Translations under genes and position numbers: made by a program
The notes under the pieces: model-generated
The model's database searches: none
Seen by the model: only the letters and a program-made list of their open reading frames with translations
Told to the model about the DNA's origin: nothing
In this document: piece after piece, positions 34,918-46,552 of the stretch
Numbering within the stretch: the stretch's first letter is position 1
How the letters are laid out: the number at the start of each line of letters is the position of its first letter
NCBI GenBank assembly: GCA_032622095.1
Contig: CP136061.1
Span: 84,848,324 to 84,912,323, forward strand
From: Siphonodentalium dalli
Taxonomy: Eukaryota > Mollusca > Scaphopoda > Gadilida > Siphonodentaliidae
DNA length: 64,000 nt
Direction of reading: 5' to 3'

Positions 34918-36632
34918 TAAATTTAAATTTGCAAAATATACAATAATATATCCATGTCTAATTTTGTTGTATATTCAGGGTTTCCGCTATGGGTTGGTGG
35001 AATGTGGTCGTATTTGGGAAGCACATACCTGGCTCCTTGGTGGGAGAAAATTTGGATGTTTATCACTGAAATGTAGTCAATTCCTTGCACAGGAACTTTG
35101 ATGCTTGGTATAGAAACCATAATTAAAATAGATCGTCTTTCTTTTATCTCAAGTTAGTGGACTAAGAGCATCTAATCACACCATTCTACATAGAATGACT
35201 TTTATAACAGTAGCAATATTAAAAGCCAACATCAAAGGAACTAAAAACACATTGTCACATACACTCAGTGTCAAGTGTTTACTCTTGTCTCTAGCAGTAA
35301 CCAGCATTATGGTGTCATGAGCAGAGCTCATGTCATGTGCTCTGCACGCTCTCTTTGTATTCACAGTACCACTGAATCAAAACAATCTGGTGAAAATCTA
35401 AATTTCCTGAGACGGAGATGACCTCATGCTGGATTCGTATAATGGATACTTTTGTATTAATTAGACAGGGAATAAATACATTGATAATAACTATTAATAA
35501 TTTAATTGTTTTATTTTGAATTAAACCTTTCTTTGATACAGACCTTGTTTTGCAATGAGGTAAAAGGTCTTCACTGTTCAGGGTTTCCGCCAGGGGGATT
35601 TTAATGAGTCCTTATTAGGAAAACATAACTCGACGGAAACCCGTCAGGCGAAAATTTTGTTATTTGTCACTGAAAAGTAGCCATTTCCTTGCACCTGAGA
35701 TAATCACAAAGCAATCCAAAGCTAAGTATGTTACGCAAGTCTAACATTTCTGTTGGTGCATTAATTGTGTTGGTGTCCAGATTATTAATCATATAATTGC
35801 GCACATAAGACTGCCGTCTGATTGAAGACTAAATAAATGAACAAACTATGAGTTAGTGTTTACAAATTTATAACTTACAATAAGATTCCGACAGGTTTAA
35901 TTGTACTAAATACTAAAAAGCATCTATGCATTGACCAATAATACTTAGCAAGGAGAATTGAATTAAGTATTGAATTTCAAGCAGCTTCCGTGAAACTGAA
36001 AGGATATATTCTTTCAATCCTAAAATTATTTGTGTGCTGTGACATCATACTGCAGGGTTTATCTACAGGAGATATTTATAGAGGCGTAATGTGAATGGTA
36101 GCAAAATATTTCAAACGAAATCGGAACGCGTAGCTCGTTCAATAGTCTGCATCAGTCCAACAACTATAGTGATGACCGCTGCTATAGAACAGAGTTTTAG
36201 CCAACGTGTTATAAAATATAATTGAGTTTTGGTGCCTAATGTGAACATGTGCGCCTTTGTAAAATCCATTAATTATATAGTACCATAGCACCATAGTAAA
36301 ACCGATTAATTATATAGTACCAAAGCACGGGATCTCGGAGCATGAGTAGTTTCATCCATGGAAATCCCGTGCACAAAAATCTCCCGACTCCACAGTCGAC
36401 ATTCTTTGATCAAATTATGTAATCGTACCATAGCAAGGGATCTCCGAGCATGAGTAGTTTCGTCCATGGAAATCTTGTGGACAAAAATATCCATACTCAG
36501 CACTCTGACATTCTTTGATGTCACAGCAACATGTATTACGCTGTGGATAACTTTGCTATTTCAATGCACACCAACCATTATGTGGTAGTTTTGGCGCACA
36601 CTAGTAACACACTGCGCAATTGACCCGTTTTT
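34918..36632 (+). repeat. Intron with a dispersed repeat pair and a 108-bp tandem pair
   Basis: Two related segments begin 'cagggtttccgc' (34976 and 35579), and each later contains a close form of 'tcactgaaatgtag' plus 'ttccttgcac'. They look like two diverged copies of one short interspersed repeat. At 36319 and 36427 a unit with 'gagcatgagtagttt' is tandemly duplicated with a 108-bp period. No exon was recognised. Confidence 0.5.
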
Positions 36633-37983
36633 AGCTCAACTGAGACGAAGTCTCCGGTGGAGCTATAGTCATCACTCCTCGTCCGTCCGTCAACAATTCT
36701 TTGAACATAATCTCCTATGGAACCGTAAGACCAAATGGGTTCATATTTGGTGTGGATGTTCCCTAGGTGACTCTCATTCAGATTTGTTCAAATGAGGTCA
36801 CTTGGTCAAATAGTTGCGAAACCAGGGCCATAATTCTATTCCTCCATAGTAATTCTTAGAACGACTTCTTTTCCAGAACTATAAGGCCGAATGGGTTCAT
36901 ATTTGGTGTGGATGTTCCCTAGGTGACTCACATTCAGATTTGTTCAAATTAGGTCACTGGGTCCAACAGTTGCGAAGCCAGGGTCATAACTCTTTCCCTC
37001 CATAGTGATTCTTTTAAACAACTCAAATACCATCAGGTTCTGCCACCCTGGTCCCAAAAATAATATTTACTCAAATTCTGAAGAGAATCATTAGTAAGAA
37101 CCATTTACTTTGGCTCTAACTGTATGCAGGCATACAGGCTATGCCTGCACATGTCAAGTGAAATCTGACATGTGTATAAACATTCCCTGGAGATCTGCTA
37201 GAGGTCATTAATTCCCTATTACAACAACAATTTATCTCATGTATTGTTCACATCTTTCAACAGGACATTTAACACATTTATCAGGGTCACCAGGTCAAGT
37301 AGGTGCAAGGCCAGTACATTACTCTTTTTCTCCATAGTAATTCATGATATGTCTTCTATGCAATAATCAAATGGCCTATTTGCTTATATTTGGTATGAAA
37401 TTACCTTGGGTGACAGATTTGTGAAAATGTGATCACAAAGTTGAATAAGGGCCGAGTCACAGACATAACTATTTCACCACATAGTAATTCTTAAAATATG
37501 TTTGCAAGAGCCAAGAACTAGTTGGCTTATTTAGCATGGAATGTTCTTGTTTGACTGCAATTCAGATTATTTTTTTTGGGCCACCTGGTCAAATAGGGGC
37601 CAAGCGAAGGACAGTTTCACTCTTATTATGCTTCCTTCACAAGGACCATCAGGTCTATTTTACTGATATTTAGTATGAAGGGTTCTTTGGTGTCTGGGAT
37701 TCAAATATATCCAGATGGGGTCACCAGGTTAAATAGGGTGGGACCAGGGACATAACTGTAGGTCAAATGATCAAAAGGGGGTGATCAGTAGTGTATAGTT
37801 GGTAATTTCAAGGTGGATATTCACCGATCTACATACATGAAGCCTCTCTAGCCACATATCCTGTTTAGATCTACTTCTTTTAAATTTATTATGAAAAGTT
37901 CTGACTGTTGTGGTCTCCAGAGTCCCAGTCTTGTCAGTCTTTGCAGTCTGGTGAGCGACCCCACAGTCATTGACTGTCTTGTT
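36633..37983 (+). mobile_element. Family A element, copy 4 (short full-ended copy)
   Basis: The 5' end AGCTCAACTGAGACGAAG still pairs with GTCTCCGGTGGAGCT. There is a short CCGT tract and core units of the family A type. The end has GTCTGGTGAGC, CAGTCATTGACTG (37964-37976) and TCTTGTT (37977-37983). At 1351 bp it is the shortest copy with both termini and best defines the family boundaries. Confidence 0.7.
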
Positions 37984-38867
37984 TTCACAAGTATTCTGTT
38001 TAATCCCTGAACTACCGTTGCAGCCGGATTTTTTTTTACGGCATATTGCTATTGACTTTTGGTACCTGTATGAATCAAATAGATCATCTGCGAGGGGAAT
38101 GAGGCTGTCCTATGGACGCTGAGCCGTACTAACGGAAACCTGTCACTGTTCATCGCAGTGACTGCCAGAACTCACCTGTGTTCATGGTTGCAGCTCAGAA
38201 TCCCCCCCAATGACTTACCAGTTTATATTGTGCATTTTGAAGGAAATAATGGGTCAGAAAGTTGGGACTTATAGACAGAAATCTACGGTAAATTAAAATG
38301 TGAGAGGCTGATTAATTCTAAACAAAGCGTTACACAGGATGGTGTTGCTCAGAGAACTGTGCACATGGTCCGCGCTACTGATCATGTCTTATTCAGACAT
38401 GATTCCTTGCAATCTGTTAATCATCAGTGTCGGTGATTGCTCATCCTGTGTAAAAATGGGGCTGAGCTACGTCAGTGGCTATTTTGTGGCCAATATTAAG
38501 TCAAGGTTTGGGAGGGGAATGAGGCCGCTGGATGGCCGGCCTGCCATAGTAGCGGACACCCTGGTATATTACTATTATATGATCACACCCCTTCAAATTG
38601 AAATCAACTGCAACTCGATATATGTAACACTATGCCCAGTATTTATGGGAATTACCTACCACTATTTGACCAAAATGTATACAAATACGTTAAAAACATA
38701 AAAAGTGCTATCAAATCCGAAAGCGACACTTCTCAGATGGCAAGCATATTCTTTAAGAGATGAGAAATGATATGCTGTATAATAATAATTGGGTGTTCAA
38801 AATTCTGCAGATGGGGTGTGGGTGGGAGGGTTTGCATATGTTGGCTCAGGGTCTATATTGATTACAG

Positions 38868-38938
38868 AGCCAGCAATGCCAGGTGATATAACTTCATCTC
38901 CCATTAATAACATCTATGTATTGAGATTCACACCAGAT
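38868..38938 (+). pseudogene. Decayed partial copy of the 39029 FN3 exon
   Basis: The sequence after 'ttgattacag' (acceptor-like, ending 38867) reads agccagcaatgccaggtgat and continues for about 70 bp in close parallel with the start of the exon at 39029. It then loses similarity and has no donor. It is 161 bp upstream of the true exon, so it is a tandem partial duplication of intron end plus exon start. Confidence 0.8.
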
Positions 38939-39028
38939 TATATTTATAAAAGTTTGAAATTTGCCTAATTTGTCGGTTTTGTGTTGTATTGTTTATATTA
39001 TATAAAATCCTAATTTCACTTTTTACAG

Positions 39029-39310
39029 AGCCAGCAAAGCCAGGTGACATAACTTCACCTCCCATTAGTAACATCAATGCACCGAGTTTCACACTGACAT
39101 GGGCAGCTTCATCTGGGAATGTGGAGAGATATAACATGAAGGTGATGGATGGCAGCACTCAAGTCTCCAATAAAGACACAACAGGCAACACTGCCTCAAT
39201 AGATATAAGTGGATTGAAGCATGGACATGATTACCAAATCAAGATAATCGCCAAGGTTGGAGGCTTAAATAGTGAAATCCGTACTATCATCATCCGCACT
39301 GTTGTTCAGC
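39029..39310 (+). CDS. Exon: complete fibronectin type III domain
   Basis: This exon of 282 bp has acceptor 'actttttacag' and donor GTGAGT at 39311, phase 1-1. The 93 complete codons form one FN3 domain. It begins PAKPGDITSPPISN, then FTLTWAAS with the conserved tryptophan, VERYNMKVMDG, LKHGHDYQIKIIAKV (the L-x-x-G-x-x-Y pattern) and the G-strand IIIRTVVQ. It follows the FN3 exon at 29565. A 3.2-kb family E element starts only 20 bp after the donor, at 39331, so the splice site has little unique intron behind it. Confidence 0.88.
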
Positions 39311-39330
39311 GTGAGTATTTTACCATTTTT

Positions 39331-42300
39331 AGCTCAACTTACTTGTAAGTTTGTGCTATTGCCATGGTTTGGCGTCCGTCGTCCGTGTGTCCGTGTGTCC
39401 GTCAACAATTTCCTTTGGCGCGGGCTACAGGTTGTACCTTTGGTCTGATCTTCATGAAATTTGTCATGAATGTTGACATTGACATGTAGATGGGAACGAG
39501 TCATTTTGGGGTCATTCGGCCAAAAAACATGGCCGTTGGCAGCCATGTTGGATTTCAAGATTCAATCCATTGGCGCGGCCTACAGGTTGTACTGTTCATC
39601 TGATCATCATGAAATTTGTCATTGATGTTAATAATGACATGTAGATGGGAACGAGTGATTTTGGGGTGGTTCGGCCAAAAAACATGGCCGCCAGCAGCCA
39701 TCTTGGATTTTACTCTTTGCATGACTAAATCCTTTGGCGCGGGCTACAGGTCGTACCTTTGGTCTGATCTTTATGAAATTTGTCATGAATGTTGACATTG
39801 GCATGTAGATGGGAACGAGTCATTTTGGGGTCATTCAGCCAAAAAACATGGCCACTGGTGGCCATTTTGGATTTCAAAATTCAATCCATTGGCGCGGGCT
39901 ACAGGTCGTACTGTTCGTCTGATCATTATGAAATTTGTCATGGATGTTAATATTAACATGTAGATGGGAACGAGTGATTTTGGGGTCGTTCGGCCAAAAA
40001 ACATGGCCGCTGGCAGCCATCATGGATTTTACTCTTTGCATGACTAAATCCTTTGGCGCGGGCTACAGGTCGTACCTTTGGTCTGACCTTTATTAAATTT
40101 GTCATGAATATTGATATTGACATGTATATGGGAACGAGTCATTTTGGGGTCATACGGCCAAAAAACATGGCCGCTGGCAGCCATCTTGGATTTTACTCTT
40201 TGCATGACTAAATCCTTTGCCGCAGGCTACAGGTCGTAGTTTTGATCAGAACTTCATGAAATTTGTCATGAATGTTGACATTGACATGTAGATGGGAACG
40301 AGTGATTTTGGGGTCATTCGGCCAAAAAACATGGCCGCTGGTGGCCATTTTGGATTTCAAAATTCAATCCATTGGCGCGGGCTACAGGTCGTGCTGTTCG
40401 TCTGATCATCATGAAATTTGTCATGGATGTTAATATTGACATGTAGATGGGAACGAGTGATTTTGGGGTCGTTCGGCCAAAAAACATGGCCGCTGGCAGC
40501 CATCATGGATTTTACTCTTTGCATGACTAAATCCTTTGGCGCGGGCTACAGGTCGTACCTTTGGTCTGACCTTTATTAAATTTGTCATGAATATTGATAT
40601 TGACATGTATATGGGAACGAGTCATTTTGGGGTCATACGGCCAAAAAACATGGCCGCTGGCAGCCATCTTGGATTTTACTCTTTGCATGACTAAATCCTT
40701 TGGCGCAGGCTACAGGTCGTAGTTTTGATCAGAACTTCATGAAATTTGTCATGGATGTTAACAATGACATGTAGATGGGAACGAGTGATTTTGGGGTTGT
40801 TCGGCCAAAAAACATGGCCGCCAGCAGCCATCATGGATTTTACTCTTTGCATGACTAAATCCTTTGGCGCGGGCTACAGGTCGTACCTATGGTCTGATCT
40901 TTATGAATTTTGTCATGAATGTTGACATTGACATGTAGATGGGAACGAGTGATTTTGGGGTCATTCGGCCAAAAAACATGGCCGCTGGTGGCCATTTTGG
41001 ATTTCAAAATTCAATCCATTGGCGCGGGCTACAGGTCGTGCTGTTCGTCTGATCATTATGAAATTTGTCATGGATGTTAATATTGACATGTAGATGGGAA
41101 CGAGTGATTTTGGGGTCGTTCAGCCAAAAAACATGGCCGCCAGCAGCCATCTTGGATTTTACTCTTTGCATGACTAAATTCTTTGGTGCGGGCTACAGGT
41201 TGTAGCTTTGGTCAGAACTTCATGAAATTTGTCATGGATGTTAACAATGACATGTAGATGGGAACGAGTGATTTTGGGGTTGTTCGGCCAAAAAACATGG
41301 CCGCCAGCAGCCATCATGGATTTTACTCTTTGCATGACTAAATCCTTTGGCGCGGGCTACAGGTCGTACCTATGGTCTGATCTTTATGAATTTTGTCATG
41401 AATATTGATATTGACATGTATATGGGAACGAGTCATTTTGGGGTCATACGGCCAAAAAACATGTCATGGATGTTAATATTGACATGTAGATGGGAACGAG
41501 TGATTTTGGGGTCGTTCAGCCAAAAAACATGGCCGCCAGCAGCCATCTTGGATTTTACTCTTTGCATGACTAAATTCTTTGGCGCGGGCTACAGGTTGTA
41601 GCTTTCCTCAGAACTTCATGAAATTTGTCATGGATGTTAACAATGACATGTAGATGGGAACGAGTGATTTTGGGGTCGTTCGGCCAAAAAACATGGCCGC
41701 CAGCAGCCATCTTGGATTTTACTCTTTGCATGACTAAATCCTTTGGCGCAGGTTACAGGTCGTACCTTTGGTCTGACCTTTATGAAATTTGTCATGAATA
41801 TTGATATTGACATGTATATGGGAACGAGTCATTTTGGGGTCATACGGCCAAAAAACATGGCCGCTGGCAGCCATCTTGGATTTCAAGATTCAATCCATTG
41901 GCACGGGCTACAGGTCGTACTGTTTGTCTGATCATGATATTTATCATGGATGTTAATATTAACATGTAGATGGGAACGAGTCATTTTGGGGTCGTTTGGC
42001 CAAAAAACATGTCCGCCAGCAGCCATATTGGATTTTACTCTTTGCATGAATAAATCCTTTGGTGCGGGCTACAGGTCGTAGCTTTGGTCGGAACTTCATG
42101 AAATTTGTCATGTATGTTAACAATGACATGTAGATGGGAAACGAGTCATTTTGGGGTCGTTCAGCCGAAAAACATGGCCGCCAGCAGCCATCTTGGATTT
42201 TACTCTTTGCATGACTAAATCCATTGGCACAGGCTACAGGTCATACCTTTGATCAGATCATTATGAGATTTGTAAAGGCTGTAGATGGGAACAAGTCATT

Positions 42301-42556
42301 TTGGGGTAATTCGGAAAAAAAACATGGCTGTCGGTGGCCATTTTAGAATTTACTCTTTGCATCAATAAATCCTTTGGCACACCATAATCACCACATCCCT
42401 GATCCGATCATTATGAAACCTGTTATGAATGTTGATATTGACATGTACATCTGGTCTTACATTTCAATTAGCACTTTTCCTATTCCTCCATTTACTGTCG
42501 ACCATTAAATTATTCCCCTACCTAAGTTGAGCTACAGTGTCATTGACACTTTCATT
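39331..42556 (+). mobile_element. Family E pearl/Helentron-like element with a long tandem array
   Basis: It starts AGCTCAACTTACTTGTAAG. A CCGT/GTGT microsatellite (39371-39403) follows. The core is about 18 units of 155-165 bp, each with 'ggcgcgggctacaggtcgta', 'gatgggaacgagt', 'ttttggggtc' and 'aacatggccgc', from 39417 to about 42400. At least two unit types occur, one ending 'ttcaatccatt', the other 'tttgcatgactaaatcctt'. Near 41461 one unit is cut short and joined to another, an unequal exchange. The 3' side has TAAGTTGAGCT (an exact inverted copy of the start), the stem-loop AGTGTCATTGACACT (42536-42550) and TTCATT. Open frames are repeat translations. Confidence 0.8.
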
Positions 42557-42570
42557 AGGTTAACATGTTG

Positions 42571-42648
42571 GTGGCCACTACGAGTTAGCTTGTAGTAAAC
42601 TGTTCCATGGGGACTGCTGCAGCTACAAGTTAACTCATAGTGGTGTCC
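42571..42648. repeat. Short foldback repeat
   Basis: The arms at 42571-42595 and 42623-42648 are imperfect inverted copies (gtggccactacgagttagct and its counterpart). Related phrases (ataactcgtag) return at 42980 and in the MITE at 46749, so these may be parts of one repeat family broken by the Copia insertion. Confidence 0.5.
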
Positions 42649-43002
42649 ATACCATATAAATAACAACAGAAATCACAAGGAATGTAGGTTTAGGCATCAA
42701 TACATAAGCGACATTCCCATTGATTGATTGTATGTGTATAATTAGAATGGCTTTACTTACAACTCTTCCCGCATACCGACCAAGGGGTTGGTGCAACCCT
42801 ACATCAAGTCTACGCACAAGTGAATACATGTGACTTGTTTACCCATGCTTGCAAGTTCAGTTCCCTGGCAATGAGTGTACAAATGTCTTTATATAAATTC
42901 GTTTATCATAGCTTATACAATGTTACTCGACCAAAATCGGGTTGCTGAATATGATGCTGAAACATGCTATAAAGCTATGACTCGATAACTCGTAGTTGGC
43001 AC

Positions 43003-43154
43003 TGTCATTCGTTTCAATTACCCGGAATTCCATTCAATTGAGTCAACCAACTACCGGAAGTCGAACAGTGAGATCACATTGGCAGCGAAGACGAATTGAA
43101 GAGTTACACATGAACATTGAGGAGAGCGATCAAAGGCAGAGAGGTAATTTAACA
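43003..43154 (+). repeat. Left LTR of the Copia element
   Basis: This 152-bp LTR begins TGTCATTCG and ends TTTAACA. It differs from the right LTR by about nine substitutions and small gaps, including an extra 'ttta' in the right copy. Confidence 0.85.
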
Positions 43155-43358
43155 ATGGTAGCATGATGTTCGTGTGTTCACCATTGTGAGATGTTAGAGT
43201 TGATGTTTGTGTGACTTGAGCGAAGGAGAAGAAAAACTTTGAAACTATGTTTGTGAAGGTTTTGTGACGTCAATCAAAATTCAGCGAATGTTCGTCGGGC
43301 ATAATAGGTGGCCCAACAACTTATCTTCTGCGATATTTATGTAATATTGGCATGGTAG

Positions 43359-44270
43359 GTGGCCATAACAACCCATCTTGTTCGAGATCGGAAAAACGGC
43401 GGGAAAACAAAGGAAAGATTTGGAAACACCACAAAAATAAGGAACAATGAGGATATATCCAAAACTTTCAAAACATCTGTGAATTATGAAAGATATAACA
43501 AGAACTATTGGCTTGGAGAGAAGTTACTGGAACTAGCAAAAGCAAAACAAGGGTTTGCATTGCACTTAGTTTACCTGAAGACGATCGATGATTTAAAAAT
43601 TCGGCAACAGGTTTTTGATGAATACTGTTAACTGCATGATCTTAAAATGGAGACAGGACTAGATACATTGCTTACATATCTTGATAAAAAATTGGGTAAG
43701 GATGATTTGGAGGACAGTTGAAACAAATTTGAAGATTTTGAAGATTATGCAAGATCAGATTCTGAGACCATCAATGATTTTATCAGCAATTTTGATCAGA
43801 AATACAATCAAATTCTGAAGAAAGGAATGAAACTACCATCAGAAATTCTGGCTTTCAAACTTTTTCGTCGTGCTAAGATAACCAAGGACGAAAAGTTATT
43901 AGTTATGACTGGCATGGATTATGCACAAAAGGATACACTCTATGATCAAGCCAAGAAATCTCTTAAAAAATTGAAAAGTGAAAGTGGTGGAGCATGCGGT
44001 TCATCTGCAGGACTTGCTATTAAATTAGAACCTGCTTTTTTGGCCGACCATGAAGATGCTTTATTAGCTGCAGGATATGTGAATCAACGGAATATGCAAT
44101 GGAATAATAATAACAGGGGTGGATCACGTGGTCAGCGATGTCCCATGAAAGATATGGGTCAACAATCCAATAAAAGTAGACCTGTTAATCCAACGGGATT
44201 TGATGGACATCCTCTAACCTGCACAGCATGTGGTTTATATCGTAACTTTTTTGAAATCCTGCCCAGATAG
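43359..44270 (+). pseudogene. Copia gag
   Basis: Two open pieces (43359-43631 and 43827-44270) in nearly continuous frame form a Copia-type Gag. YERYNKNYWLGEKLLEL and FDQKYNQILKKG, then LPSEILAFKLFRRAKI, correspond to the alpha-helical capsid-like part. It is interrupted by a TAA at 43629 and a TGA at 43719. The second piece ends in a basic, N/G-rich stretch (NNNNRGGSRGQRCP) and HPLTCTACG, a broken remnant of the nucleic-acid-binding tail. Confidence 0.7.
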
Positions 44271-44780
44271 TTTGGAGAACATTTCTAACAAAGTAACATG
44301 TAACATAGTTGATCACGATAAAGGAGAGAATGTTGTTTTGTTCACTGGATTCAATAAATCAGAAGTTGGGTATGGAAGCTCAAAATTGTGTTATTTTAGA
44401 CAGTGCATGTAGCAGTACAGTGTGTGGAAAATAGTGGATGGAAACATATATAGACTCTTTGAATTTCAATGCTAAAAACAATGTAAAGTTTTACCCTGGG
44501 GAAAAGATGTTTAAATTCGGTGGTGGAACCAAACTTCAATCATTAGCAGAGTATGAGATACCAGCAGTGTTGGCAGGATATGTCACATCACTATTAAAAC
44601 TGACATTTTTTATTCTGACATTCTTCTGCTTCTCAGCAGAATTGCTACAAAGAGAGCCATTGTGAAGCTGGATCTTGTCCATGATACTGCAGAAATTCTT
44701 GGTCAGAAAGTGACTCTTAACTAGACTACATCTGGACATTAGTGTTTACCTATAATACAAGATGTGTCCATTGAGAGTGT
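44270..44780 (+). pseudogene. Copia protease remnant and deleted integrase
   Basis: A frame near 44385-44430 reads VILDSACSSTVCG, the aspartic protease motif D-S-(G/A)-x-S-x-x-(V/I) of Copia. The next frame (44438 on) reads FNAKNNVKFYPGEKMFKFGGG and so on, the usual protease sequel. After 44650, TAEILGQKVTLN and a few phrases are all that precede RT. The HHCC/DDE integrase, which should take about 1 kb, is absent, explaining the small element size. Confidence 0.65.
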
Positions 44781-44879
44781 GAATGCTGTACGCATTTCAG
44801 ACATGTGTTATTCTGAATTATCAAAAGCACTGAAAAAGCTACACAGACAGTTCACTCATCCATCCAATAAGAGACTCAT

Positions 44880-45535
44880 TGCTACAAAGGCGAGGAAGTG
44901 AGAGCTAGATTAGTGGCTATGGGATACAAGGAAAGTGTATGTGTTCCGAAAGACTCTCCAACTGTTAGTAAAATAGCAATCAGAGTTTTTCTAACTGTAG
45001 CTGCGAGCAAAGGATGGAAAATCCAATCTACAGATATTAAATCTGCATTTTTGTAAAGAAAACCTCTGGATCGTGATGTTTTCGTCTCTCCTCCAAAAGA
45101 AGCATATGTTGACGGGAAAGTTTGGCTTTTGAAAAGTTGTTTGTATGGACTTAATGATGCTGCTAGACAATTTTACGAAAGCGTTATTGGAGAACTGAAA
45201 CAACTGGGATGTACTCAATCAGCTCTTGATCCATCATTATTCATCATGAAATCTTATGATAATGAGCTATCTGGTTTGCTTCTCACTCATATCGATGACT
45301 TCCTGCATGCTGGAACTGGAGAGATTTATTTATTTATTTATTTATTTATTATGAAGAGATTTGTGACTGGTAGAAAATCTGAGTGGCATTTTTCCTATGT
45401 GGGACTCAATATTAAACAAATTGAGGAAGGAATCATTTTGGATCAAAATAACTATTCTGATCAAATTGACATTGTTAAGCTATCACCTATCAAACAGAAA
45501 GACGATGAGCTGAGCAGTACAGAGCAGGGACCAGC
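44880..45535 (+). pseudogene. Copia reverse transcriptase, with a microsatellite
   Basis: The reading frame gives RLVAMGYKES, then WKIQSTDIKSAFL with the first catalytic aspartate, a stop at 45054, then VWLLKSCLYGLNDAARQFYE and LLLTHIDDFLHAG with the catalytic D-D pair. Directly after it, 45324-45352 is a (TTTA)n run that keeps the frame (YLFIYLFI) before MKRFVTGRKSEW. RT copies the element RNA. The stop and downstream insertion leave no complete enzyme. Confidence 0.85.
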
Positions 45536-45771
45536 CTAGACCAGATTTTCAGGGTGAAATGACTTCGCCCTACTATAAAAATAAAGCGAAGTGGCCGTTC
45601 TATAGGGCGAAGTGAGTCTACAGAACGAAAATAGGAGAGATGTAATATGTCAATTAAACTTATGAAACAATGGTTGAAATATGGAGTCTTTATGTTCACT
45701 TCATGACCCTAATAACTATTAATAATACCAAAACTTAATTGCGAGAGGATAGCAGCTTTTTATATCGTACT
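45529..45771. mobile_element. 243-bp insertion in the Copia RT-RNase H region, hAT-like
   Basis: Removing 45529-45771 rejoins the pol frame (ELSSTE to YTHLRSLVG). The 7-bp repeat TACAGAG is at both borders (45522-45528 and 45765-45771), or 8 bp with one mismatch. The left end starts CAGGGACC, as many hAT elements do, but the right end does not match it, so the class is uncertain. A piece contains 'gggcgaagt' in both orientations. Confidence 0.55.
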
Positions 45772-46440
45772 ACAGAGTATACACACCTGAGATCTTTAGT
45801 TGGCACAATGAACTGGATGGTTTATGGAAGTCGACCTGATCTATCTTTTGAGCTGATTGAACTCAGTACCAAACTAAAATAAAGCTACTGTGGAGGATTT
45901 ACAGAAAGCATGCAAGATTATCAGTAAAGTGAAAGGTGACAAATCAGAAACAATGTTTAGCAATCTGGGAGACATATCAGCAAATCACTGGAGACTAGTT
46001 GTGTTTACGGATGCTGCATATGCTAATATGGCTGATGGTATTAGCAGTACAATGGGTTGTATAGTCTTCTTGGTCGGAGATGGAAAATGGTGCTGTCCAT
46101 TATCATGGAGTTGCAACAAAATCAAAAGAGTTGTCAGAAGTACTCTGGCTGCAGAAACTATGAGTTTATTACAAGGAATTGATGAAGCAATTTACATAAA
46201 GAAACTTGTTATTGAGATAACTTCAGCAAAGGAATCAAACCTTCACATACAATGTATATGTTTATGTGGACAATAGAAGCATAGTTGAAGCGATTCAATC
46301 AACAAAATTGGTGGACGAGAAACGTTTACGAATTGACATTGGATCCATAAAACAATCTTTTGGATAGAAAGGAGATTCGAAGTGTTCGTTGGTGTCCATG
46401 AAGTGAACAATTGGCTAACTGTTTAACTAAAAGAGGAGCT
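45772..46440 (+). pseudogene. Copia RNase H domain
   Basis: The frame begins LRSLVGTMNWMVYGSRPDLS, the usual Copia junction from RT to RNase H. A stop at about 45880 follows. The 45890-46276 frame carries VVFTDAAYANMADGISSTMG (catalytic D), STLAAETMSLLQGIDEA (the catalytic glutamate) and, after a frameshift near 46260, VDNRSIVEAI (catalytic D). It ends in LTKRGASG-like sequence near 46430. It would remove template RNA. The frame is broken and inactive. Confidence 0.8.
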
Positions 46441-46552
46441 TCAGGACAGCAAATACGGGCATTTCTCTAGATGCATAAAAGTTCTCAGACAATCATTGTA
46501 TATTCCTGTACAAAGACTTTTAAAGAAAAAGAAAGAAAAAAAATACAGTGAA

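Noticed and set aside
36306-36524. Minus-strand frame with repeated 'ISMDETTHA' peptide as a gene
   Set aside because: The repeat comes from a 108-bp tandem DNA duplication. Nothing else supports coding.
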